Shown: positions 10,524 to 21,688 of the stretch, piece after piece | How the letters are laid out: each line of letters starts with the position of its first letter | Position numbering within the stretch: the stretch's first letter is position 1 | Source of the DNA: Apium graveolens | Taxonomy: Eukaryota; Streptophyta; Magnoliopsida; Apiales; Apiaceae | DNA: 64,000 nt | Direction of reading: 5' to 3' | Assembly (NCBI RefSeq): GCF_009905375.1 | Contig: NC_133647.1 | Location: forward strand, 76,140,671 to 76,204,670 | Translations under genes and position numbers: made by a program | Notes under the pieces: model-generated | Databases searched by the model: none | What the model was told of the DNA's origin: nothing | The model's input: only the letters and a program-made list of their open reading frames with translations

Positions 10524-11093
10524 ATGGTTAAAAGAAAAATATAACCGTTGGACACCTGTCAGACATGCAGCAATAATGAATCGTTAATGGGCACAGGAAA
10601 ACAGTAATCATTACTTATCACATGCAGTTTTTCAAGGAAAAACCGTTCCACTTACCCAGTAATCCCATTAATTGAGGTAAGTCAATTTTAATTCAAAATT
10701 TAAATTGTTCCCACTTAGTCAATTATTTTCACTGCAAAACCAATATTCTGAAAATAAATTTCGAGTGTGAGAATGACCGAAATAAATCAAGTAAACAAGT
10801 ACTGATATTTTAAAATCAGAACTTAATTTAAATCAATGATTAAAATGATTATCAGAACATGGATATATCAGGATTTAATAGTGCAGTTAAATTGCAAACA
10901 TCTCAGAGACAGAATCTTGCAAAAATAAGAAATTCCATTAATATATTAAGAAAATACATTCATGAAATTGAAAATTACATCAGAACATTACAAGACTGTC
11001 CTAAGCTTCTATTCCTAACATCAACAGCCTTAGTCCTAGCTCAAGAAGCAGGGCAAGGCTGACGATGAAGAAAAACAGGAAGAAGAAAATAAG

Positions 11094-11363
11094 TTATTTC
11101 TTCTTCCTACTCTCTACAAAAAGAATAGCGAGTCGGATGATTCGCTCTTGCTGGCGGAGAGCTTCCAGCCGTTCTTCCTCCAATCGCTCCAGATGGCGAT
11201 GGTAATCCATGTAAAAGAACAGGAGGTGTGTGAGAACCTCCTGGGGAACCGAGTCCCATATCTCATCAGGAATGACCGTTACGTGCCATTCCTGCTGCCA
11301 GGCCTCACAGCTCAGCTCCATATTGAAGGTTTCATAGTTCAAAAACATATTGTAGTTGACCAT
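11094..11363 (-). CDS. Small gene downstream of copia A pol, unknown function (89 aa)
   Basis: Complete 89-codon frame on the element's strand, 1.4 kb after the end of pol. The N-terminal half is mixed polar/aromatic (MVNYNMFLNYETFNMELSCE...). The C-terminal half is rich in Glu, Leu and Arg (HRHLERLEEERLEALRQQER), likely a single amphipathic helix or coiled coil, and ends in a basic ESRKKK. No signal peptide or membrane segment. A TATATAAA box lies 77 bp upstream with a short pyrimidine-rich leader, and this is the first ATG after it, so it looks like a separately transcribed gene. Unlike gag and pol it has no stop or frameshift. I do not recognise the family; copia B has no equivalent I can find. 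Confidence 0.55.
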   Translation of the reverse strand: MVNYNMFLNYETFNMELSCEAWQQEWHVTVIPDEIWDSVPQEVLTHLLFFYMDYHRHLERLEEERLEALRQQERIIRLAILFVESRKKK

Positions 11364-11439
11364 GTTTGTGTTGGTATGAAGGAAAGGAGAGTGAGTATGT
11401 GAGAAAAGAAATGATGTGTAGGCTGATGTGAAGTGTTGG

Positions 11440-11447
11440 TTTATATA
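11440..11447 (-). promoter_or_regulatory. TATA box of the 89-aa gene
   Basis: Minus strand CCTATATAAACC, a strong plant TATA box, 77 bp before the ATG at 11363. About 130 bp upstream is a GTGCGCATTAA word resembling GTGCCCATTAA upstream of the other downstream-gene promoter. Confidence 0.6.
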
Positions 11448-12788
11448 GGCAAGAGAATGCCAGGAGACGCAAGGAAATTTAATGCTGACAGGTAGAAATA
11501 ATTCTACCTCGTCTCCCTAGACTGGGAAGAGGAAAAACAGTCATTGGAAGTGTAAAACGAGGTTTAATGCGCACAAGAAACAAGTAAAAATTACTATGCA
11601 TGTACGTGTACCACTATCCCTAATTATATTGACTATTAATATTCCACCCAAACATATTCTGATTTAAAATGAGACTGTTTCATATTTTAACCACAAATAA
11701 GTCAAGTAAAGGATCAGAATTTAATATCAGAACTTAGACTTATATCAGAACTTAACAGTCATCAGAACATGATTCCTTAACTCAAAAAATGAATGCCTAT
11801 CTACGTAATTCTTCATCCAAATTCTAATATCGATTCTTCAAAACTTAATCATCAGAACGTTCAACAGAACCTGTCCTTAGAATTTATGCAATCTGACACA
11901 TAAACTGTTCATCTACAACAACATGGATCACCACAGTAATTTTCATCATTCATATAGAGTGTTAGTGTGTGCATTAAGCTAAATATCAGACAAAGAGTAA
12001 AGTCTGATTCACTTCAGTACATCTTAGAAATAAGGCATAAATAAAACTTTACTTAAAATCTGTCATTATTCTGAAGCCTACTATTGAATGAGTTCATGCA
12101 TGAGTCCACCTCAACTCTCTTGTGCTAATTTTGTGCATCTTTTTAAATTCCATTTTGCAGTGGCTTCTCAGTGTAAGTGAGTCACGACTGCTTATCAGAA
12201 TTTATTCTATTATCAGAGTATTTCTCCAGTAATCATAGAGTGTGAAAAGTCACCAAGAAAAATATTTTGCTTTTCTGATGCATATTACTTAATACCAGCA
12301 ATGCACTTGGGTCGTCCCTTCCACATTTTTACTCTAGACCTCAAAGAAGTACCTGATTTTTATTTCTCTTTCTTTTACTTTTTCTTTTGATAAGAGAGGT
12401 TTATCAGCACTTAGTACATTCAACAGATTTATTAACATCAGAACTTAACAGATGAGAAACATTCTTCTAGTTTTTGACTTAGTAATAAGATAGACAAAGT
12501 AAACTTAACTAAGCTCAATATCAGAATTTGCTTGTGTCAATAGATTCCACAGAAATAATTACTTCTAACATGGGATCTCTAGTATAGTGAAGACTACTAG
12601 GTCATCATGTAGCACAGTTATACTCATAGGATTGAATAGTCACATGAACAGACATATCATTATCAGAGTTTAGAAATTCACATCAGACAACAATCAGTAC
12701 TTAAGCAATTTTCAAGTAAGCACAGAATACACAAGGAAAACAATATCTGTAAATACTGATCATAAAGTCTGATGCATCAGAATAAAAA

Positions 12789-15700
12789 CTAAGAAGATTT
12801 AGAGAAAGAACCTGAAACCATTCCAAGTTCATTTACCAATCTTGTAAAAGTAGCTTCACACAGTGGTTTTGTGAAGATATCTGCTAGTTGTTGATCTGTT
12901 GGAACAAAGTGCAATTCTACTGTACCATCATCCACATGTTCCCTTATGAAGTGGTACCTAATGCTGATGTGCTTTGTCATTGAGTGTTGAACTGGATTAC
13001 CTATCATAGCAATAGCACTTTGATTATCACATTAAATAGGGATTTTAAAATATGTTAACCCATAATCCAGTAACTGATTCTTCATCCAAAGAATCTGTGC
13101 ACAACAGCTTCCTGCAGAAATGTATTTTGCTTCTTCAGTTGATGTGGAGATTGACTTTTGTTTCTTGCTAAACCAAGAAACCAATCTGCCTCCAAGAAAT
13201 TGGCAGCTTCCACTTGTGCTTTTCCTGTCAATTTTGCAACCTGCAAAATCTGCATCTGAGTAACCTATTAGTTTAAAATCTGATTCTCTGGTATACCACA
13301 ATCCCAGATCAGCTGTTCCCTTAAGATACTTAAAAATCCTTTTCACAGCTGTTAAGTGAGGTTCTCTTGGATCTGCTTGAAATCTTGCACAGAGACAGGT
13401 AGCATACATGATATCAGGTCTACTAGCAGTTAGATAAAGTAGAGAGCCAATCATACCTCTATAATCAGTAATATCTACTGATTTACCAGTATCCTTATCT
13501 AGTTTTGTTGCAGTGGCCATGGGAGTGGATGCACTTGAACAATCTTGCATCCCAAATTTCTTTAGCAAATTTCTGGTGTACTTGGTTTAACAAATAAAAG
13601 TGCCTTCTTCATTCTGCTTGACTTGAAGGACCAGAAAATAGCTAAGTTCCCCCATCATACTCATTTGATACCTTGACTGCGTCAGTTTGGCAAACTTCTT
13701 GCAAAGTCTGTCATTTGTAGAACCAAAAATGATATCATCAACATATATCTGAACCAGAAGTAAGTCCTTTCCATGGTTGAGGTAGAACAGTGTTTTGTCT
13801 ATAGTTTTTCTGTTAAATCCACTTTCCAGAAGAAACTGAGCTAAAGTCTCATACCATGCGCTTGAAGCTTGCTTAAGGCCATAGAATGCTTTATCAAGCC
13901 TGTAGACATAATCTGGATATTTGGAATCTATAAAGCCTGGAGGTTGTTCAACATATACTTCCTCCTCCAATTCTCCATTGAGAAAAGCACTTTTCACATC
14001 CATTTGAAAGACAGTAAACTTTTTGTGAGCAGCATAAGCCAAAAATATCCTTATGGCTTCCAATCTAACAACTGGTGCAAATATTTCATCATAGTCAATT
14101 CCCTCCTGTTGAGAATATCCTTTTGCAACCAACCTTGCCTTATTCCTTGTAATTATGCCATCACTATCAGTTTTGTTTCTGAATACCCACTTTGTACTAA
14201 CAACAGATCTGTTCTTTGGTCTTGGCACTAGGGTCCAGACTTTGTTTCTTTCAAATTCATTTAACTCTTCCTGCATTGCTTGCACCCAATCAACATCTTG
14301 AAGAGCTTCTTCCACTTTCTTTGGTTCAGTCTGAGAAAGAAAAGAATTGTAAAGACATTCACTTAAAGTAGTTGTTCTAGTTCTGACACCTGTATCAGGA
14401 TTTCCAATTATCAAATCAGGTGTATGTGATTTAGTCCACTTCCTTGCAGATGGAAGGTTTTCTCTAGAACTGGATGCTCCCCCATGATCCATGCTATCTT
14501 TATTAACATTTTCTGATGCTCCCCCTGAAACTATGCTCTCTGTGTTGGATTCTTCAGAATTTAGATTTTCAGAACTATCAGAACTTGGCTTATCAGAACT
14601 TGACGAGTCAGAACTTGAAAAGCCAGTTGTCTGTTCTGATGCTTCTTGAGATGTGGTTGTCTCTTCAGTATGCTCCCCCTGTACAGGTGCATTTTCCTTT
14701 GGCGTAGTCACTACAGTTTCAATAACATCATAGCTTAATCCATCAGAGTTTGTAGTATCGAATTTAGACTTTCAGGATTTTCAGTACCAGAATTTAAGTC
14801 TTCATTTTCAAATCTCAGCTGCTCATGATCATTGAAGTCTTCAAGTCCAGTAATCTTCTTATCATCAAAAGAGACATTGATAGATTCCATGACCACTCTT
14901 GTTCTCAAGTTATAGACTCTGAAGGCTTTTGTGGACAGTGGATATCCAACAAAGATTCCTTCATCAGCTTTTAAATCAAATTTGGATAGCTGTTCAGGAT
15001 GAGTCTTAAGAACAAAACACTTGCATCCAAATACGTAAAAATACTTCAGATTCGGCTTCTTATTTTTCACCATCTCATATGGTCTTTCCTTGCTTGTTAA
15101 TGAGTGCTGCATTCTGAGTAAAATAAGCAATTTGCACAGCTTCAGCCCAGAAATAGGTTGGAAGTTTTGCTTCATCAAGCATTGTATGTGCAGCTTCAAT
15201 AAGAGTTCTATTCTTTCTTTCAATAACTCCATTTTGCTGTGGAGTTCCAGGAGTAGAGAATTCCTGCTTGATTCCATGATTTTTGTAGAACTCTTCCATT
15301 ATCAAATTCTTGAACTCAGTACCATTATCACTCCTTATTATTTTCACAGAATCTTTGACCAATTTATCCAGTTGCCTGACATGATCAATCAAGATAGATG
15401 CAGTTTCACTTTTTGTGTGCAAGAAATACACCCATGTGTATCTGGTGAACTCATCCACTATGACCATAGCATATCTCTTCTTTGCAATAGACATGACATT
15501 TACTGAACCAAATAGATCAACATGTAGTAGGTGATAAGGCTTAAGAATTGATGATTCAGTCTTGCTCTTGAATGAAGATTTCCTTTGTTTGGCCTTCTGA
15601 CAAGAATCACAAAGGCCATCAGGAGCAAATACTGACTTTGGCAGTCCTCTCACAAGATCTTTCCTGACCAACTCATTTATATTGTTGAAATTTAAATGAG

Positions 15701-16136
15701 AGAGTTTCTTGTGCCAATTCCAGCTTTCTTCAATTGATGCTCTACTCATCAGACAGATTGCACAACCATCAGTACTTGTTGAAAGCTTGGCTTCATAAAT
15801 GTTACCACGCCTGTATCCTTGCAGAACAACTTTGCCTGTAGATTTACTTACTACTTCACAGTGTTCTTCAAAGAAATCCACATGATAACCTCTGTCACAG
15901 ATTTGACTGACACTCAGCAGATTGTGTTTAAGTCCTGAGACCAGAGCTACTTGCTTAATGATGACATTCCCAAGATTAATATTGCCATATCCCAATGTTT
16001 TTCCAATGTTGCCATCTCCATAAGAAACACTTGGGCCAGCCTTCTCCACAAAGTCTAATAGCAAGGCTTTATTTCCAGTCATATGTCCTGAACATCCGCT
16101 GTCCAGAACTAGGATGTTTTTCCTATTGCCCTGCAA
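12789..16136 (-). pseudogene. pol: Copia A pol: protease, integrase, RT, RNase H
   Basis: Ty1/copia order. Protease with LDSGCSGHMTG; GAG-pre-integrase (WNWHKKLSHLN...LCDSCQKAK); integrase core (DLFG..., IRSDNGTEF, TPQQNGVIERKNR); a Ser/Glu-rich linker; RT with [10 protein letters not shown] intact; RNase H ([22 protein letters not shown]). Breaks: a two-base loss near 15080 after the integrase core; a one-base shift near 14760 in the linker; TAA at 13587 where Gln is expected; TAA at 13032 where Tyr is expected. The linker contains several reversed ATCAGAACTT words encoding SSDSS-type serine runs. Pol begins after stop codons that separate it from gag. Confidence 0.92.
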
Positions 16137-16139
16137 TCA

Positions 16140-18486
16140 TAAAGACCACTAAAAATTAGTTTTAAGGACCTAGACAAGCTTGGATCCTTTGGCCTTATTA
16201 AGTCTGTTAACATTTGCAGCGGATTTAGCATCAGAGTTTATGTTAACATATTTCTTATCATAATTTACACTATCAGACTTTGAATCAGAACTTACACTAG
16301 AAGGAACAATGGTAACTTTCTTTAAAGAAGGTTTTATTTGATAATAATCATAGTACAAACTATGATATTCCTTACAAGTATAAATGGAATGCCATAAACT
16401 ACCACAATAAAAATAAGGATTTTGTGGCTTATATCTAACAGACTGACTCTTAAATCCTGACTTTGAAGGTAAGGAGTTTATGTTCTTATTCTTCCTGCAA
16501 AAAGAAGCCAGATGGTTAGAACTTCCACAGTTATGACATGTTTTTCTAGGAGCATCAGGAACAGACTTATAATCATTGCTTTTATTCACACCTTCTTTTC
16601 CATTCCTATTTTTCCTAGGTGATTTCACCTTCTTTGCATTCTTAACTTCTTTCATCTTATACTTAAGCTGCTTCTTTGTCATTAAGCCTACGTTTACTTC
16701 AGTTGTCTTTTCCTGTTTTAGTTTGTCAGAAGTTAATTCCTTCTTAACTTCTAATTTCTCAGTATCAGAATTTACAGCTACAAACTTAACAGGTTTTAAC
16801 TTTGGCTTTTGTTTAACAACTACATGCTTAATATCTACAGTTCCTTTATCATTCTTATCCTCTCCATAACCTAAGCCCTCTTTCCAGTTTTCACTACTTA
16901 ACAAATTATGAGTTGTTCTACCAGAGTTAGTCCAAGTCCTGATAATCTCTCTTTCCTTTTCTAACTCAGCTTTTAGAGATTCATTCATTTTAAGTACTTC
17001 ATCCCTAACATAGAAAGCAACATCTCTATCTTTCTGAGTTTGATGGAACATGACGAACTCCTTTTCTAAATAATCATTCCTTTTTTTACAAGCAAGATTT
17101 TTAGAAGTTAATCTTTCATATGTTAAAGTTTGATCTCTATAGCTAATGAACATGGTTTTAAGATATCTTCTCAACTCATTAATATCATCAGTATGAAAGG
17201 CATAAGTAGTTTGAGGTACCTTTAATTTAGCAGCTTCAGAACTGCTTTCAGCACTTGCCTTATCAGCATTTGTCATCAGGGCATAATTCTCCTCACTTTC
17301 AGAATCTGAGGTGTCTGTCCAGCTTTTCTTCTTTGTGACAAGAGCCTTGCCTTTGTCACTCTTCATTTTCTTGCAATTAGGAGATATGTGGCCTTTCTCA
17401 CCACAGTTGTAGCATTTGACATTTGTATAATTTCCTCTGTCAGACTTTCCTCCTTTGCCCTCAGATTTTCTGAAATTCTTCATCAGAATTTGTGCCTTTT
17501 ATGGAAAACTTCTTTCCCTTCCTGAACTTTCTGTATGCAATCTTTGTGATTCCTTTCACCATAAGAGCACACAGCTTCATCATCTCTTCATCAGCATCCA
17601 TCTCAGGCAAGCTTTCAGATTCTGAGTCATCATCACTTTCAGAACTTGATGACTCAGTATCAGACTTTGTGAAGAGAGCTTTACCGTTGTCTTTCCTTGA
17701 GGTTGCTGTCTTGGGGGATTCTTCTTCAGCCTTAAGAGCAATTGTCCTTGACTTTCCTCCTTTCCTCTTGCTTCTTTGTTCCATCTCAAGTTCATGAGTC
17801 TTGAGCATCCCATAAATTTCATCAAGATTTGTTTCATCAAGATTATAGTTGTCTCTTATTGTTGTTGCCTTCAAATCCCAGCTTTCAGGAAGAGCCAACA
17901 GGAATTTAAGGTTTGAATCTTCAAGATCATACTCTTTATCAACCAGTGACAAGTCATTCAAGAGTTTGACAAATCTATCATATAAATCAGTCAATGACTC
18001 ATTAGCTTTTGAGTCAAAGTGTTCATACTCTTGAGTGAGTATAGTCTTCATGTTCTTCTTAATTGTATCAGTTCCCTGACATCTTGTTTCCAAGGTATCC
18101 CATATCTCCTTTGCAGTCTTGCAGTTTATTACCCTTTTTGACATTACATTATCAATAGCACTATGCAGTAAGTGTCGTACCTTAGCATCCTTAGCAATTG
18201 ATGCGATATCTTCAGTAGTGTAATCACTCTTCTCCTTTGGTACAGACTTTGCTGCTTCACCTGCAACTGCAACTGCGAGCTTGGTTGGTTTGTGAGGCCC
18301 TTCCTTGATTCTATCAAGATATTCTGGATCTGTGGCTTCCAGAAATATGGTCATCCTCACCTTCCATATAGGATATTCATATGGTCTCAATATGGGAACT
18401 CTAATAGTCTCATATCGGCTTTGAATTTGTGTATTTGGAGGTTCTTCAGTTTTGGTGGGCTTAGTTGGAGTTTCTACTTCAGACAT
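16140..18486 (-). pseudogene. gag: Copia A gag
   Basis: Starts MSEVETPTKPTK with the UBN2-type copia gag core (YPIWKVRMTIFLEA, AKEIWDTLETRCQGT, LNDLSLVDKEYDL, LKTHELEMEQ). A Ser/Asp/Glu-rich stretch follows, then a knuckle CYNCGEKGHISPNC, a long charged region, a second knuckle CHNCGSSNHLASFC and a third incomplete one (YFYCGSLWHSIYTC). A one-base shift at about 17465-17483 splits it into two overlapping frames. A TAG at 16170 replaces a likely Trp shortly before the natural end. Unusually long for a copia gag but normal for Sireviruses. Confidence 0.9.
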
Positions 18487-18526
18487 GATTGTTTTTGGAT
18501 CTTAAACTGTTTGTGTGTTAACAGAT

Positions 18527-18540
18527 AGGCTCTGATACCA
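18527..18540 (-). other. Copia A primer binding site
   Basis: Minus strand TGGTATCAGAGCCT, complementary to the 3' end of initiator tRNA-Met, two bases inside the LTR end. Confidence 0.9.
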
Positions 18541-18542
18541 CT

Positions 18543-19148
18543 TGTTAGGTCACACACACTGTAGAGGAGGGTGAATACAGTGTATAGCACAATCAAATCA
18601 AACTTTAATAACTCAAGTAACAGAAAACAAACTTTATTCAAAATAATAAACTCTGTTACAGTATGGAACTCTCCTCTCTCAGTGAAGAACAAATATCACG
18701 AGAGCTGCTAGGGTTACAAAGAATAATCTTCTCGATTATGATAACACTTATAGTGTAAACCCTATGTCTGTGTTTATATATTATTCAGTTACAAGATAAT
18801 CGCTAATTGATATGGAATATAATTCTGCTTCCTAAAATATATCAATCAGATATCTTTTCTTCCAAGTATTCTATTCTTCATAGAATTCCATATTCATGCA
18901 TATCTCTTCTTATGTTTATCTCGATCTTCTCTTCTTGTAAATCAGCTGCTTTCCTTATTTGAATATTTCCTTTAAGTCCTGATATTATCTTCTGATAAAT
19001 ATCTCCTGAACCTTAAGTACTGACGATTTAATTTCTAACTTCAGTATAAGTGCTGATTTCAGTTAATTACTGATTTGTCCTGTTTAAGTAAGATCTGTAA
19101 ACTAAACATAAATCACATTAGTCATGACATTATCAAATATATCTAACA
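18543..19148 (-). repeat. Copia A 5' LTR (606 bp)
   Basis: Bounded by TGTTAG and CTAACA on the plus strand. A TATATAAA box (18773-18780, minus) is a candidate promoter. Relaxed AAGT.CTGAT words occur near 18976-19060. No partner LTR is in the window, so the target duplication cannot be checked. Confidence 0.85.
18773..18780 (-). promoter_or_regulatory. TATA box in copia A LTR
   Basis: Minus strand AATATATAAACAC, in the middle of the LTR, as expected at the U3/R boundary. Confidence 0.55.
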
Positions 19149-20413
19149 CATATTATTTGTTCAAAATAAACCGTAGGTGGAAAGTCTAAAAATAAACCAC
19201 CTGAAATTATAAACATTTATGTTCATCTTTCCTTTCCTATATGCAAATTAATTTAAAAAATTTAATCTATATTCAAGTCCATTTCTAAAAATTAACCTAA
19301 GTTGATTGTTAGTAAATAAAAAACATTTGTCAATTATATCAACTATATAGCTCTTGGATAGCTTGGTGGAACAATATTTATTCATATTTATCTAATGAAT
19401 CTCGCCAAACTCTATCCCTCTAAGTTCACAATCCTATTGTGGTAACTTAGTTAATTCAAACATAATAGGTAAAAAGTATCAATATACTTCAACACATCTC
19501 CCACGATAGATGGAAGTACTTCGCTTTGGCAAACCCACCCCTCATCGATCTAGGGGTTAACGCACTGGACTTATTGGAAGGCATCAGATCAACTTAATAT
19601 TAACTTTAGGGTTTTGTTAATTTTAAAATGACCATGCCCATCATGAAGAGATTCCTAATTTTTTTTGAATAAAATACTTCAAATCAATATTCGTCAATGG
19701 TTGGATTTCCATGTAGTGAGAGAGTCACAACAGTTTCGCTTAAACCCACAACCTTACAAGTTCAATGAACCCTCTTTTAAAAATATTGCCCAATGTCGGA
19801 AATAGAAAATTAGTATTTTATTTTGTGTTTCATAAACACGAGAATCTCATAATCATTTATTCATTTTAAAATCTTGAATCGTTACAGATTTTATATTGTT
19901 TAGGAAGCATGGCATGGGTGTCATATCTAATACATAAATCATTAATCTAATTAAGCATGCATCATTAAACTACTCTACACATACATTCATCATATGAGTT
20001 TATATATGTAAATTGCAATTAAGTAAACATGGTTGGTTATGTCCAGTCCTATGTGATCTTCATCAAGCTAATGACAACGATCTAAGTCAATCTAAGGTGG
20101 AAAATAAATAAAAGCTAATTAGTACATGTCTTCTTTCTTGAGTTGTCTCTTCCTTAAATGCTTTCTTGAATGGCCTGCATGTGGGATTACCCTTCCTTGA
20201 TCTTTAAATCTTCACATCTTCATCTACAGGACATGAATTAAATATAAAAAATAATTTAATGAATTTACAAGAAGAACTCGAGTTACATTCGAGATTTAAT
20301 AATTACAAGATCAAACGACATGCAAGCCGTATTTAAAAAAAACCATTAACCTAAGGTCATAAGACATAACCATCCAACATGCTCAATTAAAATATAAGAA
20401 CATGTTAGAACAC
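19149..20413. other. Unassigned AT-rich flank
   Basis: No convincing reading frame, LTR end or primer site. It continues after the solo LTR at 21419-21688 (also empty of genes), so both pieces were one stretch before that insertion. Possibly an older repeat or host intergenic DNA. Confidence 0.5.
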
Positions 20414-20489
20414 TGTTAGGAATATGTTGTGTTCTTGATGATAACTTGAAAAAAACACTAAGTAGATTTTATTTAAGTGAATTTGTAGC

Positions 20490-20825
20490 TTTCAATGGAT
20501 GATCATTTCAACATCCCTTGAAAGAGTAGCTTATGTAACAATAAGACTAGTAACACATTTCTGCATACTTGAATGACTTAGTGAACTAGATATTGTAGAT
20601 TGTTCAAGTCATGTTAACTACTAGATTATTATGCAAGATAGGATGGTGAATTATAAATATTAGATACCTTGTAATCTTGTATAAATGAAATAGAGTTAAC
20701 TATCAAAAAGACAGTCTCAACGGATGATTCACAAAGCTTCAACGGATGATCAACATAAGTCTCGATGGATGATCAACCAAAGTTCCAACGGATGATCAAT
20801 CTGAGTTTCAACGGATGTTCAAATT
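20490..20825 (+). repeat. Cluster of TCAACGGATGATC words in the solo LTR
   Basis: About six spaced copies of TCAACGGATGATC or one-base variants (near 20496, 20717, 20738, 20761, 20787, 20809), 20-30 bp apart except the first. The same word fills the copia B LTR. Confidence 0.85.
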
Positions 20826-21022
20826 CAAAAGAGCAGTTGATAGTAACTTGACAGTCACATGCATTGGTTGGATGCAAATGGAATGTGGTAGCCTGTTTGA
20901 AGGATTTAGAGAACAAAGAAGCATTTCCATTTCCATGCTAAATAGATGATATTCAAAGATGCTGGAAAGAGAAGTGTAGCATCAGGAAGTTTGACTAGAT
21001 ACAGTTTGTCTTATTATCTTGT

Positions 21023-21047
21023 AACTTGGTGATATATAAACCAAGTG
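21023..21047 (+). promoter_or_regulatory. TATA box inside an inverted repeat (solo LTR)
   Basis: AACTTGGT, GATATATAA, ACCAAGTG: a TATA box held between complementary arms; identical layout in both copia B LTRs. Confidence 0.6.
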
Positions 21048-21688
21048 TAGCAAGTTGAATAGTATTCAAGTAAGTAAGCATTTTTACCAGAGAAATAGAT
21101 AAGGCAAAATCTGTAAAGAATTTCTCAGTTCTTGCATTCTCAACTTGTAAGCAGCTGTGAATAATTTTGTTACACAAAGTTCTCAACTTAATATATATCT
21201 CTTGTGGAAAAGTTCAATCCACCAGAAAGTTTTTAAATACTTGTATTTATTTACTTTGTGCTTTGATTTCAATATTACTCTCATTCTGCACCTTTTCCAA
21301 ATCAAACACAGTTATATATTTATAGAAGAACAGTTCTTGAAATTCAAAAAGAAGCTAGAATTACATTCAACCCCTCCTTCTGTAATTCTTGTTTAGATCG
21401 TTTGGGAATAACAAACACGTAATATGATCTAAACATATCATACCCATCACGATCTAATCATTAAAACCAAATATGGCAAAAATCAGAAAATTCGAAATTA
21501 AATCTAATAACATAAAAAATCGCATATTACAGGGACTAAACGATGTCTAACTCCTTACAGATAATCGGACATTGTTCAGATACACATTTTAAATTTCGAA
21601 AAGGTACTCGTTCGTGAAAATCGGACAACAGACCAAGATTTCAGCAAATCTGTTGTATCCGATTCAGAATCGTATCAAATATGATTCT

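Larger units (their letters stand above)
10700..12788 (-). repeat. Copia A region after pol, with dispersed ATCAGAACTT/AAGTTCTGAT words
   Basis: AT-rich DNA outside the small gene at 11094-11363. More than ten near-copies of ATCAGAACTT occur (about 10815, 11725, 11745, 12430, and shorter forms at 11770, 12190, 12520, 12665, 12775). At 10796-10823, AAGTACTGAT faces ATCAGAACTT across a short AT spacer as an inverted repeat. The word recurs in copia A coding regions and, in relaxed form, in its LTR. Confidence 0.7.
10358..19148 (-). mobile_element. Copia A: Sirevirus-like Ty1/copia element, 3' part displaced by T1
   Basis: Antisense element: 5' LTR 18543-19148, PBS 18527-18540, gag 18486-16140, pol 16136-12789, then a 2.4 kb downstream region with a small ORF and a second gene start. 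No 3' LTR occurs in the window, because T1 is inserted right beside that second start codon. Gag with several knuckles, the long region after pol and multiple accessory frames fit the Sirevirus lineage. Confidence 0.9.
20414..21413 (+). mobile_element. Solo LTR related to copia B
   Basis: Exactly bounded by TGTTAGGAATATG and GGGAATAACA and flanked by AACAC (20409-20413 and 21414-21418). Its ends match the antisense ends of the copia B LTR (TGTTAGGAATATGTG...CTTGGGAATAACA), and it shares a TTACATTCAACCCC...TTCTGTAA tail and a TATA box between inverted repeats. No internal region: a product of LTR-LTR recombination. Confidence 0.92.

Noticed and set aside
10859..11062. 67-codon plus-strand frame in copia A downstream region
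   Set aside because: Opposite to the element's strand, no upstream promoter-like sequence and no recognisable domain; probably chance.
20490..20825. CRISPR-like spaced repeats
   Set aside because: Words are only 8-13 bp with irregular spacing inside a plant LTR; not a CRISPR array.
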